Source of the DNA: Hydractinia symbiolongicarpus
Taxonomy: Eukaryota > Cnidaria > Hydrozoa > Anthoathecata > Hydractiniidae
DNA length: 64,000 bases
Assembly: GCF_029227915.1 (NCBI RefSeq)
Contig: NC_079887.1
Location: 16,863,650 to 16,927,649 of the forward strand
Reading direction: 5' to 3'
Both the position numbers and the translations under genes were made by a program. The notes under the pieces were generated by a model. That model searched no databases. It saw only the letters and a program-made list of their open reading frames with translations, and was not told the DNA's origin. Shown piece after piece: positions 54,865-64,000 of the stretch (positions are counted from its first letter, which is position 1; the number at the start of each line of letters is the position of its first letter).

Positions 54865-55605
54865 CCCTATTCGGTCCGGGGTTTTTCGAACATACTATGA
54901 CCGGGGGGGGGCGGATTCCGCCCCCCCTCAATAACTTTTCATAAGGTTGTTCAAATTGAATCAAACTTGGCACACTTATAGTTCGTCATAAAAGGAACAA
55001 AATGGCGCCAATAAAAATTTGCTTGCGTCAGCACATTTTCTGTGACGTCATCAAAAGCTTGAAAATTGTTAAAAATGCCACTATCTGCTTAAAATATAAT
55101 TACTTTTGTTCTAGAGCGAATTTTTACATTCTGTTTGAAGTTTCTGAAAGCTAAATAAAAGTTATTTAACATATCTTCCGGTTTTTACATGGATCGGATG
55201 AAAAATTGCCAAAAATTGCCCGAAAATCCGTTTTTTTCCGATTTTCGGGTAAAATCCGACAAAATCGGGAAATCGGATTAGTCACGTGTTCAAATTATTT
55301 AAAATGATCCTTCTTGATGAAACAAAGTTGTATTGCAAGTTTCAAGTTCTAAGGATAATCCTAACAGGAGTTATTATATTTTCCCCATTATAAGGATTTC
55401 ATAGAGATTTTTAGGGGTAGTTTCAAGTAATGGCCAATATCAAAGCTTCTGAAAGGTATGGGACCTAAAAAATTAGCATGCAGGTGTCTAATAGATAAAT
55501 GTTGAAACTCAGTAAGTATCATAGCCATATAACAAAGCAATCAGGAGTTATTAAAAAAAAACCGTCAGGGGGGGCAGAATCCGCCCCCCCCCGGACCGAA
55601 TAGGG
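54865..55605. mobile_element. TTAA-flanked MITE, family M1, copy 2
   Basis: Inverted ends CCCTATTCGGTCCGG, TTAA borders at 54861-54864 and 55606-55609. Just inside each end is a G-rich/C-rich palindrome (GGGGGGCGGATTCCGCCCCCC type). Longer than copy 1 by about 290 bp but with the same interior words. Confidence 0.8.
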
Positions 55606-56504
55606 TTAAGTAACATTTTAAGAACACTTCATTAAATTAGGAATTTTCCTTGTAAACTTTTTTAACATTTTCAGATTAATTTTTTTGGTAAAGGGCAGTG
55701 TGTAATATACTGAAATATTTGCTGATGTCATCAAAATTTATATGACGGATCTTATCCGTTGTCCTTCTGCCTAATTTTTACTTGGGCCTTATTGACTCTC
55801 TTATAATAATACTAGTCGATAAAGCCCAGGGAAAAATCCACTTAGACAGGAGAATAATGTGGAAAAGAGAACCGTCACTGGAATTTTAATGAAGTCAGCA
55901 ACGACTTATTTATTTTATTTTGAGAATTTGTTTACCCGTTTCCTTTATTCTGTAATGCTTAAAGCGCTGGTCAAAATAATGCATAGGATTATGTGCTTTT
56001 TGACGAACGTTTAAGGAGACTTGGGTTTAAAAAATTTTGCTGATGTCAGCAAAAGACCCGTTAAAGTATTAAAAAAAATTTCTAAAAATTTGATTCACAG
56101 TAACTTCCATTGTATAGAGCTTAAAATACTGATCAAGAAAAAAAAACATAAACTACCAAAGGACATCGTTTTCTCCATGTGCATGTAAAGAATGAAGACT
56201 CGATCAAGTTGCTTTTACTAGCTGCAGAAATTGTAACAACGAGCCAAATCATTAATTATTTATAGTAACCAATATACTAATTATGAAAAGCAGCCTTTTA
56301 CCAGGGTCCTGTTTAGCCGTCAAGTAAGCGCTAACGGCTTTGACATAAGCAACAGACCCCTGGGGACGAGGATGGGATAACCGAGAATGGATGGATCCCG
56401 TGAAAAAACCCTCTTAAGCAGAAGAATAATGGGAAAATAAGTTGTTTTAGGTGTTTTTCTGACGTCATTTTAAGACATTGCTGATAAACTTTATTTTTAC
56501 TTAC
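55606..56504. other. Intron remainder without recognised features
   Basis: A minus-strand ACTAGTCG block near 55811 looks like one end of the short rolling-circle family. Otherwise nothing is recognised. Confidence 0.4.
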
Positions 56505-56768
56505 TGTAACTAGGAAGTAAAAAGCCATACTAAGTCCAATAATTTCCAACACAATCCTCCAAGTGTTGGCAGCAACAGGCGTGTAATAACGTTTAATCTT
56601 CGTTTTTGGCATTGTTACACCAAGCACTGTCCATAAGATAGTGTAGATCAGATTCATTCCAGTGTTAAGAGTAGTGTGATATTTTCCAAATAGTTGCCAT
56701 TTTATAGCAATCAAACGTAGGATCACAGGATGCATAATCAGATCTGTTTCATTGTAGAAACAGATTGT
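56505..56768 (-). CDS. Ankyrin-TRP channel gene, S1-S2 exon
   Basis: 264 bp, 88 codons, phase 0 at both ends; acceptor TTTGTTCCAG, donor ACA|GTAAGT. It contains the pre-S1 segment VILRLIAIKWQLFGKY, S1 (MNLIYTILWTVLGVT), a linker with MPKTKIKRYY, and S2 (WRIVLEIIGLSMAFYFLVT). The KWxxFGK pattern before S1 is common in ankyrin-bearing TRP channels. Confidence 0.85.
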
Positions 56769-56845
56769 CTGGAACAAAGATATATCACTTACGAGAAAAC
56801 AAACATCACGATTATAATAATTAAGAACAAAAAGTTTGCGATAAT

Positions 56846-56940
56846 ACAAACAAACAAACAAACGGACAAACAAACAAACAAACAAACAAACAAACAAACA
56901 AACAAAAAAACAAACGGACAAACAAACAAACAAACAAACG
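56846..56940. repeat. (CAAA)n microsatellite
   Basis: About 95 bp of CAAA units with three interruptions ('cgga', 'aaaa', 'cgga'). It lies in the 194-bp intron between the S1-S2 exon and the linker exon, so it forms about half of that intron. Confidence 0.95.
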
Positions 56941-56962
56941 CGCGTAAATAAACAATACTAAC

Positions 56963-57225
56963 CTCAAGAGGGGTTCTAGAACAGGATTCTCGTAGCGGTT
57001 TTCCGTGTTTTAAAGCCACTCTCTTCCAAACATCTGATTCAAGGTAGTTTAAATAATAATATTTTTTGCGTAAAGCTTTATCTACCATTTCGAATTGCCC
57101 CAACGCAATCTTCGCAACATCAGGCATTTTCTCCACCATTAATGTTAGTGCTGATGTACCACAGTCATCGTACACACCACAAGGAGCACCTTGTTCAAGA
57201 AGAAATCGGCATGCTTCTGCACGTC
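56963..57225 (-). CDS. Ankyrin-TRP channel gene, last ankyrin and linker exon
   Basis: 263 bp; enters with two bases of a split codon and leaves in phase 0 (acceptor TTCTCCATAG, donor GAG|GTTAGT). It completes an ankyrin repeat (AEACRFLLEQGAPCGVYDDC) and continues with a helical linker (VDKALRKKYYYLNYLESD) leading to S1. Confidence 0.85.
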
Positions 57226-57374
57226 CTATGGAGAAATAAGTACAACCAAAACGTTACAAGGAACGGGAAAATGATATACGATAGCTAGTGATTTAAATAG
57301 AGAAAGCGGTTAATGAATGTATTTTCTTCTCATTTCCCAATCCTATATCGTATTTTCTTATATTACAACCTTAC

Positions 57375-57536
57375 CAGTTTCGGCGGCAACAAACAAGGGT
57401 GTTCGGTTTTTATAGTCAACTTCATTAATGCTTCCTTCCATATGCAGTAAGACTTTTAGAGAATCTGTAGCATTGTTTTTTGCAGCATAGTGTACAGCAG
57501 TTTGTAGTTCGCCTATTGTGTGCTCCTCAATTCGTG
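57375..57536 (-). CDS. Ankyrin-TRP channel gene, ankyrin exon
   Basis: 162 bp, split codon at both sides (acceptor CTTTATTTTTAG, donor ACTG|GTAAGG). It encodes ankyrin segments LQTAVHYAAKNNATDSLKVL and YKNRTPLFVAAETG, joining smoothly to the exons on each side. Confidence 0.85.
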
Positions 57537-59414
57537 CTAAAAATAAAGTTATCACCATCCAACCAAAAACAGGGCTATTCTGGCTATGCTGGGTAACAAC
57601 AGGCTTTAACCGTGCTTTTATTTCAATTACAGTTGCGGGAAAGTTGTTTTTAAAAAAATGCATTAAATCCGATGACGGAGTAACAGCAGACTGTAAGCGT
57701 GCTTTTATTTGAACTAAAGTTGCGGAGAGTTATTTTTTTTAAATATATTACACCCGAAATGTTGTATCGCTGTAAGCGCTTTACTGGATTTGCCACATAC
57801 TGTACTTAAGCGGTACAGAAATTTAAACAAGTTAGTCCATTTTTTCACAAAGCCAGTAAGAAATGGGTGTGAAAAGCACGAAAATCGTTGAAGGGTTTTT
57901 TTTAAGTGCCTTAAATCGCATTTTTAAAACGCATAAAAACCTAGTTGAGGAAAACCAAGCAGAGACAGGTATATTTATTAACCACTTTTATACTGCGATT
58001 TAGAAGTAGATTTACTTAAAATGACTTAAAATGATAAAGTGACCGGTTTACACACCCTGTGTTGAGGTCAAAATTTTTTGCTCACTTAAAGGAGAACTAA
58101 CGATTGATAACAAGTTGTGCTTAAAATGTTTATTATAGTGTGAATAAGAACTGTGTTAAATCTTTTATATTTGTGAGCTTTGATTCTCAAGATATTTAAG
58201 GTCAAAGTAGTCCCACGGTCGTGTCATGACAGTGTCGATTAGTACATTCTGTTTGGTGAAATACTAACTGTGTGACGTAAGTCCGAGGGAATGTAAACAA
58301 ACGCATTCTGAATTAACAAAGCGAAGAAATAATAAACTGTACCTCCTACGATTGTCTAAGAGTAAATTTATTCTTCATGTTTTGAAATAAATATCTTCTG
58401 CAGAATAGAATGATGTTTCACCGTTATAAATATTGTTTTATATAGTTTCACTTGGAAAAAGATAAATATCCACTTCGTGTATTCAAATTTATTATGAAAT
58501 TTTTTTTGCGTTATTTTTATATCAAAACATCTTTAAAGACAGCAGGAATTCGTTTAATTTGCTAAATTTGAAAATAAAACTTCAAATGGTTATGCGCAAT
58601 AAGGTGTTCTGAACGTGATTTTGTGCTAACAAAACAAAACAAAAACAGTATCAAAGTCCTCTGTTTACCTTTTTTTGCATGTTGCTAATTTCTTAAAAAA
58701 GAATTAAGCTTCTTCACCGCCCGAACCTCGCGATAAAAATTTTAATAATCACTCTAGAAAATACCAAGAAGTGAGTGAATCTTCACAAGTCCTGTTGTTA
58801 AGCTATATACGCTGTATGACGTCACAAATGAATTACGAACCTAGTTGGCGTTTGTTCAATAATGGCAGCGACTGTTAATGTGATTATCGTTTTTGGGAGA
58901 CAAAATTTTGACATAAAAAATTAAAAAAAATTGACAATTTTTATGCCATGTTGTTTTCGTGATATGTAAGAATGTTTTTATTACGAAAAAACATATATGT
59001 AAGCGTGTATGTAATGTAAAAAAAATTAGCAAAGCTGCTATTCTCGTGGTAATTCCTTACATGTTTTGGTTTTTTGAACATTTGATTTCGTGGTTATCAT
59101 ATGTTCGGCTTTTTGTTAATAATTCAATAACATTGGTGATATTTGTTGTTAAGTTGGGCATAAAACGACCTGCACCAGATTGTGCTAATAGCAGGGAATT
59201 ATCCTTTCAAAAGCACGTTATTCCAAAAACATTTGACATTTGAACAAAAACTATTCAAGTCAAACTATTCAGGTCATTATTATCACTCAATTATTTGCAG
59301 TATTATAACTTTGTCTATGAAACATAATCCTTGTGCTAATTGCACAGCACATAACGTTAAATTTAAATCATCTACGACTCATAAAGAAACCAAGATGCTT
59401 GAACCAGCAAAGTA
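57537..59414. other. Intron of the TRP-like gene, no gene seen
   Basis: 57660-57760 shares words with 49030-49160 and 57590-57660 ('acagcagactgtaa', 'gcttttatttgaactaaagttgcgg', 'acacccgaaa'), a small dispersed repeat. 58690-58920 resembles 3320-3470. The rest is AT-rich. Confidence 0.45.
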
Positions 59415-60636
59415 AAAAGCACATGTCAAATTCACTTCTCCTGAACGCATAAATTTAACCATTCAAAGTCATGGGTTAGTGTGCAAACAACTAACAGCCC
59501 AATTTGTGGAAATGAAAACTGCGATTCGAATTAACAGTGGCAATGTAAGTCGTGAAACAATTTCTGATTTGGTTACCCTGTTCACGTTTATGAAATTGTT
59601 TTGAGAAGAGCAGCAAAGATGTAATCAATCTTCTTCACCAACTAGCGTCACGTACCATCCAACGATTATTAAATTTTGTCTCAACCTGGCTGCAAAATCT
59701 TCTTCCGCTTATTCAGATTTGAGATATGATCCTGGTAGTGGTATGCTGGTTCATCCAAGCCTGCCAACACGATTAATGATTACAGAAATTACACACGACC
59801 AACCAGGGGATTTAATCCCGAAGTTATAAATGATCTTGCCAAAAAAACTGCTATATTCTCAGATATTAAAAGATACACAATAATATTGCTTCATGAGATG
59901 AAAATTCAGGAAGATTTAGTATGGGGCAAATATACTGGCGAACTTAACGGTTTTGTTAATCTAGGTGACATTCATACAAACTTTGCCACTTTAAAAAGCG
60001 GTTAAAGGACCTACAATGTACTTGCGTTCCTTGCTAAAAGTGTTGCCAATCCTCTTTCGTACAATACCGCAACATTTGCTGGGATTACATCATATCAAAT
60101 TATGCCTATATTCTTTGGAGTCATGTTACACAACTCTATTATGAAGAAGGTGGCTTAAAGTTAGTTTACAAGTTGATAAATGACCATGTTCAACTGACAC
60201 CTTTCTCTTAATGAAAGTTCGTCTTGTCGCTCAAGTCCTTAGTGAAACTGTTGGTAGTGTTTTCAATCAATTTGGTCCATCTGAAGCAGCTGGACAGCAC
60301 AATTTTGTCTCATAATGGATAAATTTTTCTCTCTTGGCAGACACACGAAGGACTAATAATTACAGTCAATTCAATCAAAGAAATTGTTAAATTCCTTTTA
60401 GAACATGGCGTACCATTATTCTTTCAGGATGATTTAGAAAACTATTTTGTAGATGCAATTGGATCTCGCCGTGACAATCCTTTTGTAAGAGATGTTGGGT
60501 ATAATGATAATATTATCAAAGCTCAATTTTTTGTAAGACCAATTGCTGGGAATGTTCAGTGGACAAGCAGCAAATTTAACATCATTGATGACACTCCATT
60601 ACCGAAAAGAAAGAAAACTCAGTTCCGGACATGAAC
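59415..60636 (+). pseudogene. P-element/THAP9-like transposase remnant
   Basis: Pieces in three frames follow the family order: SPERINLTIQSHGLVCKQL, YHPTIIKFCLNLAAKSSSAY, a segment with RGFNPEVINDLAKKT, then HEMKIQEDLVWGKYTGELNG, ITSYQIMPIFF, and at the end THEGLIITVNSIKEIVKFLL, RRDNPFVRDVGYNDNIIKAQ. These are typical of cnidarian P-element-like transposases (from memory). The THAP domain is missing, stops and frame changes are frequent, and the residue before EMKI is His where Asp is expected. The sequence between about 60150 and 60340 is heavily deleted. The copy is dead. It lies in the 6.1-kb intron, antisense to the host gene. Confidence 0.8.
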
Positions 60637-61555
60637 TTAAACTGTCATAACAGCTATTTCTATAGTCACAAATTTGAAAAATATATATTTTTTTTTTTTG
60701 ACTTTATTCTCTAGTTCCTCTTTTTCTGGGATACTAGAGATTGGGTTTTGTTGATGGTTCACTCCAGAAATGCTAATTTCATTTTTATTGTAGAGTTAGG
60801 CAGATCTATATAATAATACGCCAGTTCCGTGTGTCTGTCTGTCACTTTTGCAAAGTGGATAAAATTTCTTTGATAAAGTCTATAAAATATCGCCTAAAAA
60901 ATTTGTTCTGTAAATTAGCAAACTTTGACGTTAAAGCAATATTGACGTCAAAGGAAAGTATATCAAGATTAGTGAAGCCATTGCATTGCACTTTTAAATT
61001 TAAGGCTAAATAACTTGGAAACGGGTGGAAATAACTGACGTCATCTCCTGCGTAGGTAACTAGGGACCACCTGGGACCAATTTGGGTAAGTTTCCCAAAC
61101 CTTAGTCCCCAAATCCGTTTCGGAATGGACGGGTTGATGACGTCATCAAAAAACCTTCAATCCCTAATATCTCTGCAACCGTTTTTCAAAAGTTCATGAC
61201 CCTATACATATTTTGCTCAGCGTTTCAAGATCTATACGATGAAGGCAACAGGTATACAAATTTCCTAAAAAAATTTTTTGTGCCTTTACGGGCAATTTTT
61301 AAACCATTATATCTCATTAATTAACCGCCTATCAAAAGCACATAATCATATTCATTTTCTGGATCAGCAGTTTAAGCTCTACACAATAGGACGCAACAGA
61401 TAAACTGAAGGTATCTGGAAGTACTTCAACATCCACATCAGAGTGTATGAGCTCACAACAAACTGAGAAAAGACACCGTCGAGACTCGTCTATGATAAGA
61501 ACCAATAAATGGAAAGACTAGATAACATCACCCTTGGAATGTTGAAAGGATACTT
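60637..61555. other. Intron stretch with a short-repeat start
   Basis: 60805-60845 ('tatataataatacgcc' plus GTGTGTCTGTCTGTC) has the 5' end of the short rolling-circle family; its 3' end is not found nearby. No gene is recognised. Confidence 0.4.
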
Positions 61556-62180
61556 CTACGTGAAGAAGCTAGTGCAGCTAGTGCAGCTGGTGCAGATGAA
61601 ATTGCCGCACAATTGACAATACTTATCAACCTTAGTTTTGAAAATGTTTTATTTCCAACTACTGAGAAAAGAGGAAGGATAACACTTCTTTATAAATCTG
61701 ATTGTAAATCATCCTTGGACAACCTACCACCCCAATTACAATATTTAATACACTCCCAAAAGCAGTGGAGCGCGTTGTATATATGCAGTTAATTGAATAT
61801 CTCGAAGAGAACAATTTACCCGCCCAACACCAATATGGTTTTAGACACTCAAAATCAACTCAACAAGCACTCATCGTTCTCATCACATTCATACAACGCA
61901 ATGTAGATAATGGTAACGTTACAGGTGCCGTATATCTTGTTTACAGAAGGCATTTGACACAGCACACCATGATTGTCTTCTCAGTAAATTACCAAGATAT
62001 GGAATCAGAGGTGAACTCTACTGGTTGAAGGACTATCTCTTCTATAGAGCACAAATATGTTACATTTAATGAGTGTTCTTCAGATCTTCAACATATCACG
62101 TACGGAGAGTCGACGCCCACACTTACATTTTTTCTCATACTCATCGAGTTTGCAATCATCGCGTTGTTATTTTATGACTT
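61556..62180 (+). pseudogene. Non-LTR (LINE) reverse transcriptase fragment
   Basis: Frames read ADEIAAQLTILINLSFENVL and KRGRITLLYKSD, then ERVVYMQLIEYLEENNLPAQ, HQYGFRHSKSTQQALIVLIT, and in another frame AFDTAHHDCLLSKLPRYGIR. These are the fingers and palm entry of LINE reverse transcriptases. The catalytic YADD region is not found. Frame changes occur near 61945 and 62060. 5' and 3' ends are missing. Confidence 0.75.
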
Positions 62181-63675
62181 TATTCTATAGACCAACAAGC
62201 CCAGTGAATGTCGTCGATCAGCAACGAGTCTGGAATACACGACTTTTTTTATTTAAGAAACAAATGAAAGTAAGCAGGCTCAATGTTTCGTAAGTTTTGT
62301 CCCATTTCAGGCTCAAATGTCTCCTAAGGAATATTCTTGTTTGAAAGGTTCAACATACACGTTCGCTGCTAATACAAAAATAACTGAATACCCCGGCCGT
62401 GCCGCAAAATATCGCCCGAGGTTGAAGTGCTGACCGAGATCGCGAGGTTGGTGCAATGACTGAGGGCGATATTTTCCGTATATAAACTGTTTTTATAAAC
62501 TGTTTTGTCTATCTATGCCGAGAAATATTAACCGAAGACAACAGTATAGACCGAACTTGCGAGGTACGCTGGCCGAGGGTAATATTTCTCTGAAGAGAAA
62601 TAGTTTATATTGTATTTATCAACTGATAGCCATTTTGTTTGGGTTTGTAGAAACCAGGATTATTTTCTAAAGATTTGTAACGAGGTTGTAAAAACCCGGT
62701 TTGGATAAAAAAAGAAAACGTATAATTTGAATTTCATTGTATAAATTTTTCAAATACATGTACAAAAAGAAAAGAACACAATATCCATAAAAAGATTTTA
62801 AAGGTTTTTTCAACCAAGGTTTGTTCTTCGTCAGAGGAAGAGCCCATCACACAAATTCGACGCCGTTGCTGGTTGCTCCTTGTTGCTATGAATGTTAATA
62901 TTAAAAACGCAGTGAATTTAAAATTCTCAACATTCCTTGCTGTTTTTCTGGCGGATTGATGCGAGGTTTTGGATTTACTAGAGCTAGCTATGTTACCAAT
63001 CGAAGTTGTTTGTTTACAATTTTAGCAACCATTTAGGTTGCTATCAGGTTAAACGTTACACCGTGCTGTATAAAGCCCGTAGTGAAAGCTTTTTAGCTAA
63101 TCAGCGCAGCAGATTTCCCGTATAAACACACAGCAGACTATGTATTGTTTCCTGTTTAGTTTTTTCTATAATACAAAAAAATGCTTCTTATCGATTTCCC
63201 TTTTTCCAACTGCCCATGTTTCTTAAATGTTTCTTAGCTTCTTTCGTTTCTGAGACTCGTGTTACTTATTGACGTGTTTCTTAGATAAAAAGACGTGTAT
63301 AGGAGGTAAGCCTGAATTACTTTTATGCACACGTTTTATGTTTTGAGATGATTAGGAACATGTCGGACATTTAGTGGGGTTCGCTCGACAGCTTTACTAC
63401 AAATGCCCTACGTCTTGTGGCTGTTGTGCTTGCACGCCTTCCGTAGCTTAAATGGAAGCTTTAAGGACCCCCTTCGCAGGGACCTCATTGATAACAGTTC
63501 TATTAGGAACTGGAGAAGCTATCCTGGGTAAGAAATAGTAATAATAATAATAAGGTACAGTTACTGTTAACTCAAACAAGACTATAATATTCCAGGCTAA
63601 AAATATAGCTAAGCAATGCACAAACAACCTCTGGGAATATTATATGTGTTTTCGCTATAGTGGAATGTAAGATAC
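62181..63675. other. Intron stretch with two foldback modules
   Basis: AAAATATCGCCC (62406-62417) is inverted at 62464-62475, and AGAAATATTAACC (62521-62533) is inverted with one mismatch at 62577-62589. The two modules have similar word order and may be diverged copies. Nothing else is recognised. Confidence 0.5.
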
Positions 63676-63876
63676 CTCCGTTAGTGATCAACCAAAATAC
63701 CATTTCTGGATAATTAATCGCTGATGCCAAGTGAAGTGGAGTTCTGCCAAAATTGTCAGTATGATTCAGATCTGCGCCGCGAAGCAAAGCAAACTGAGCT
63801 ACATCTGTATGCCAACTACGAGAGATTTCGTGTAAAGGTGTTTGGCCATGGCGATCCGAAAAATTGATATCTGCAC
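63676..63876 (-). CDS. Ankyrin-TRP channel gene, ankyrin exon
   Basis: 201 bp, split codon at both sides (acceptor GTCAATTTAG, donor GGAG|GTATCT). It encodes two ankyrin repeats: GADINFSDRHGQTPLHEISR and GADLNHTDNFGRTPLHLASA. It joins in phase to the exon at 57375-57536 across a 6.1-kb intron, giving a continuous ankyrin repeat over the junction. Confidence 0.9.
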
Positions 63877-63967
63877 CTAAATTGACAAAGGAAAAAATGA
63901 ATATAGTAATAACTCTTTTGTTTTTCTTCTTCTATTGTTTTTTACTTTTAATATAACATTTAATCAC

Positions 63968-64000
63968 CTCCACGTAGCAAGGAATCGACAAATTCCAAAT
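63968..64000 (-). CDS. Ankyrin-TRP channel gene, ankyrin exon, cut by the window edge
   Basis: Only the last 33 bp are present. They encode LEFVDSLLRG and end at donor GGAG|GTGATT in the phase needed by the next exon. More ankyrin exons are expected beyond the window. Confidence 0.75.

Noticed and set aside
56730-56951. Open frame rich in Lys-Gln-Thr-Asn, and Val-Cys-Leu-Phe on the other strand
   Set aside because: They are readings of the (CAAA)n repeat in an intron.

Overview
The window looks like nuclear DNA of an invertebrate animal, most likely a cnidarian. It is AT-rich, its one host gene is split by GT-AG introns, and it is packed with mobile elements of types common in cnidarian genomes (Polinton/Maverick, Helentron-type Helitron, BEL/Pao, P-element-like, TTAA-target Kolobok-like elements). 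No database was searched; the organism call rests on remembered protein families. HOST GENE: one minus-strand gene runs from the right edge (position 64000) to 6624. Eight exons join in consistent phase and encode ankyrin repeats, six transmembrane segments with a TRP-type pore, a short linker and a long disordered tail. The 5' end lies beyond the window. The intron before the last coding exon is about 38.7 kb (7861-46541) and holds most of the mobile DNA. POLINTON: a 16.2-kb element (16762-32981) has long terminal inverted repeats and a 6-bp target duplication GGTATA. It sits inside an older TTAA-type repeat whose uninterrupted relative lies at 42856-43968. It carries a protein-primed type B DNA polymerase (broken), a DD35E integrase (open), a packaging ATPase (open), the C-terminal part of a probable major capsid protein (broken), several small membrane or structural proteins, an ankyrin-like gene, and a Fic-domain gene. 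Two regularities stand out. Most of its genes start a few bases after AATAAA, and every inferred transcription-unit end is marked by a strong hairpin, usually at convergent gene ends. This resembles giant-virus and virophage gene expression signals. HELENTRON: 33605-40561 holds a decayed rolling-circle element with a C76-like cysteine protease domain, HUH Rep, PIF1-like helicase, endonuclease/exonuclease/phosphatase domain and an RPA-like gene with an intron. OTHER LAYERS: left flank 0.6-5.2 kb, a duplicated repeat family, BEL/Pao gag remnant and tRNA-like sequence; 8.8-16.3 kb, head-to-tail copies of one repeat carrying a nested Kolobok-like element, itself holding a Harbinger derivative; 41.1-43.9 kb, an 840-bp-arm palindrome; 44-49.6 kb, further repeat copies; 52-56.9 kb, two TTAA MITEs and microsatellites; 59.4-62.2 kb, a P-element-like transposase pseudogene and a LINE reverse transcriptase fragment. 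All of these lie in introns or flanks of the TRP-like gene.
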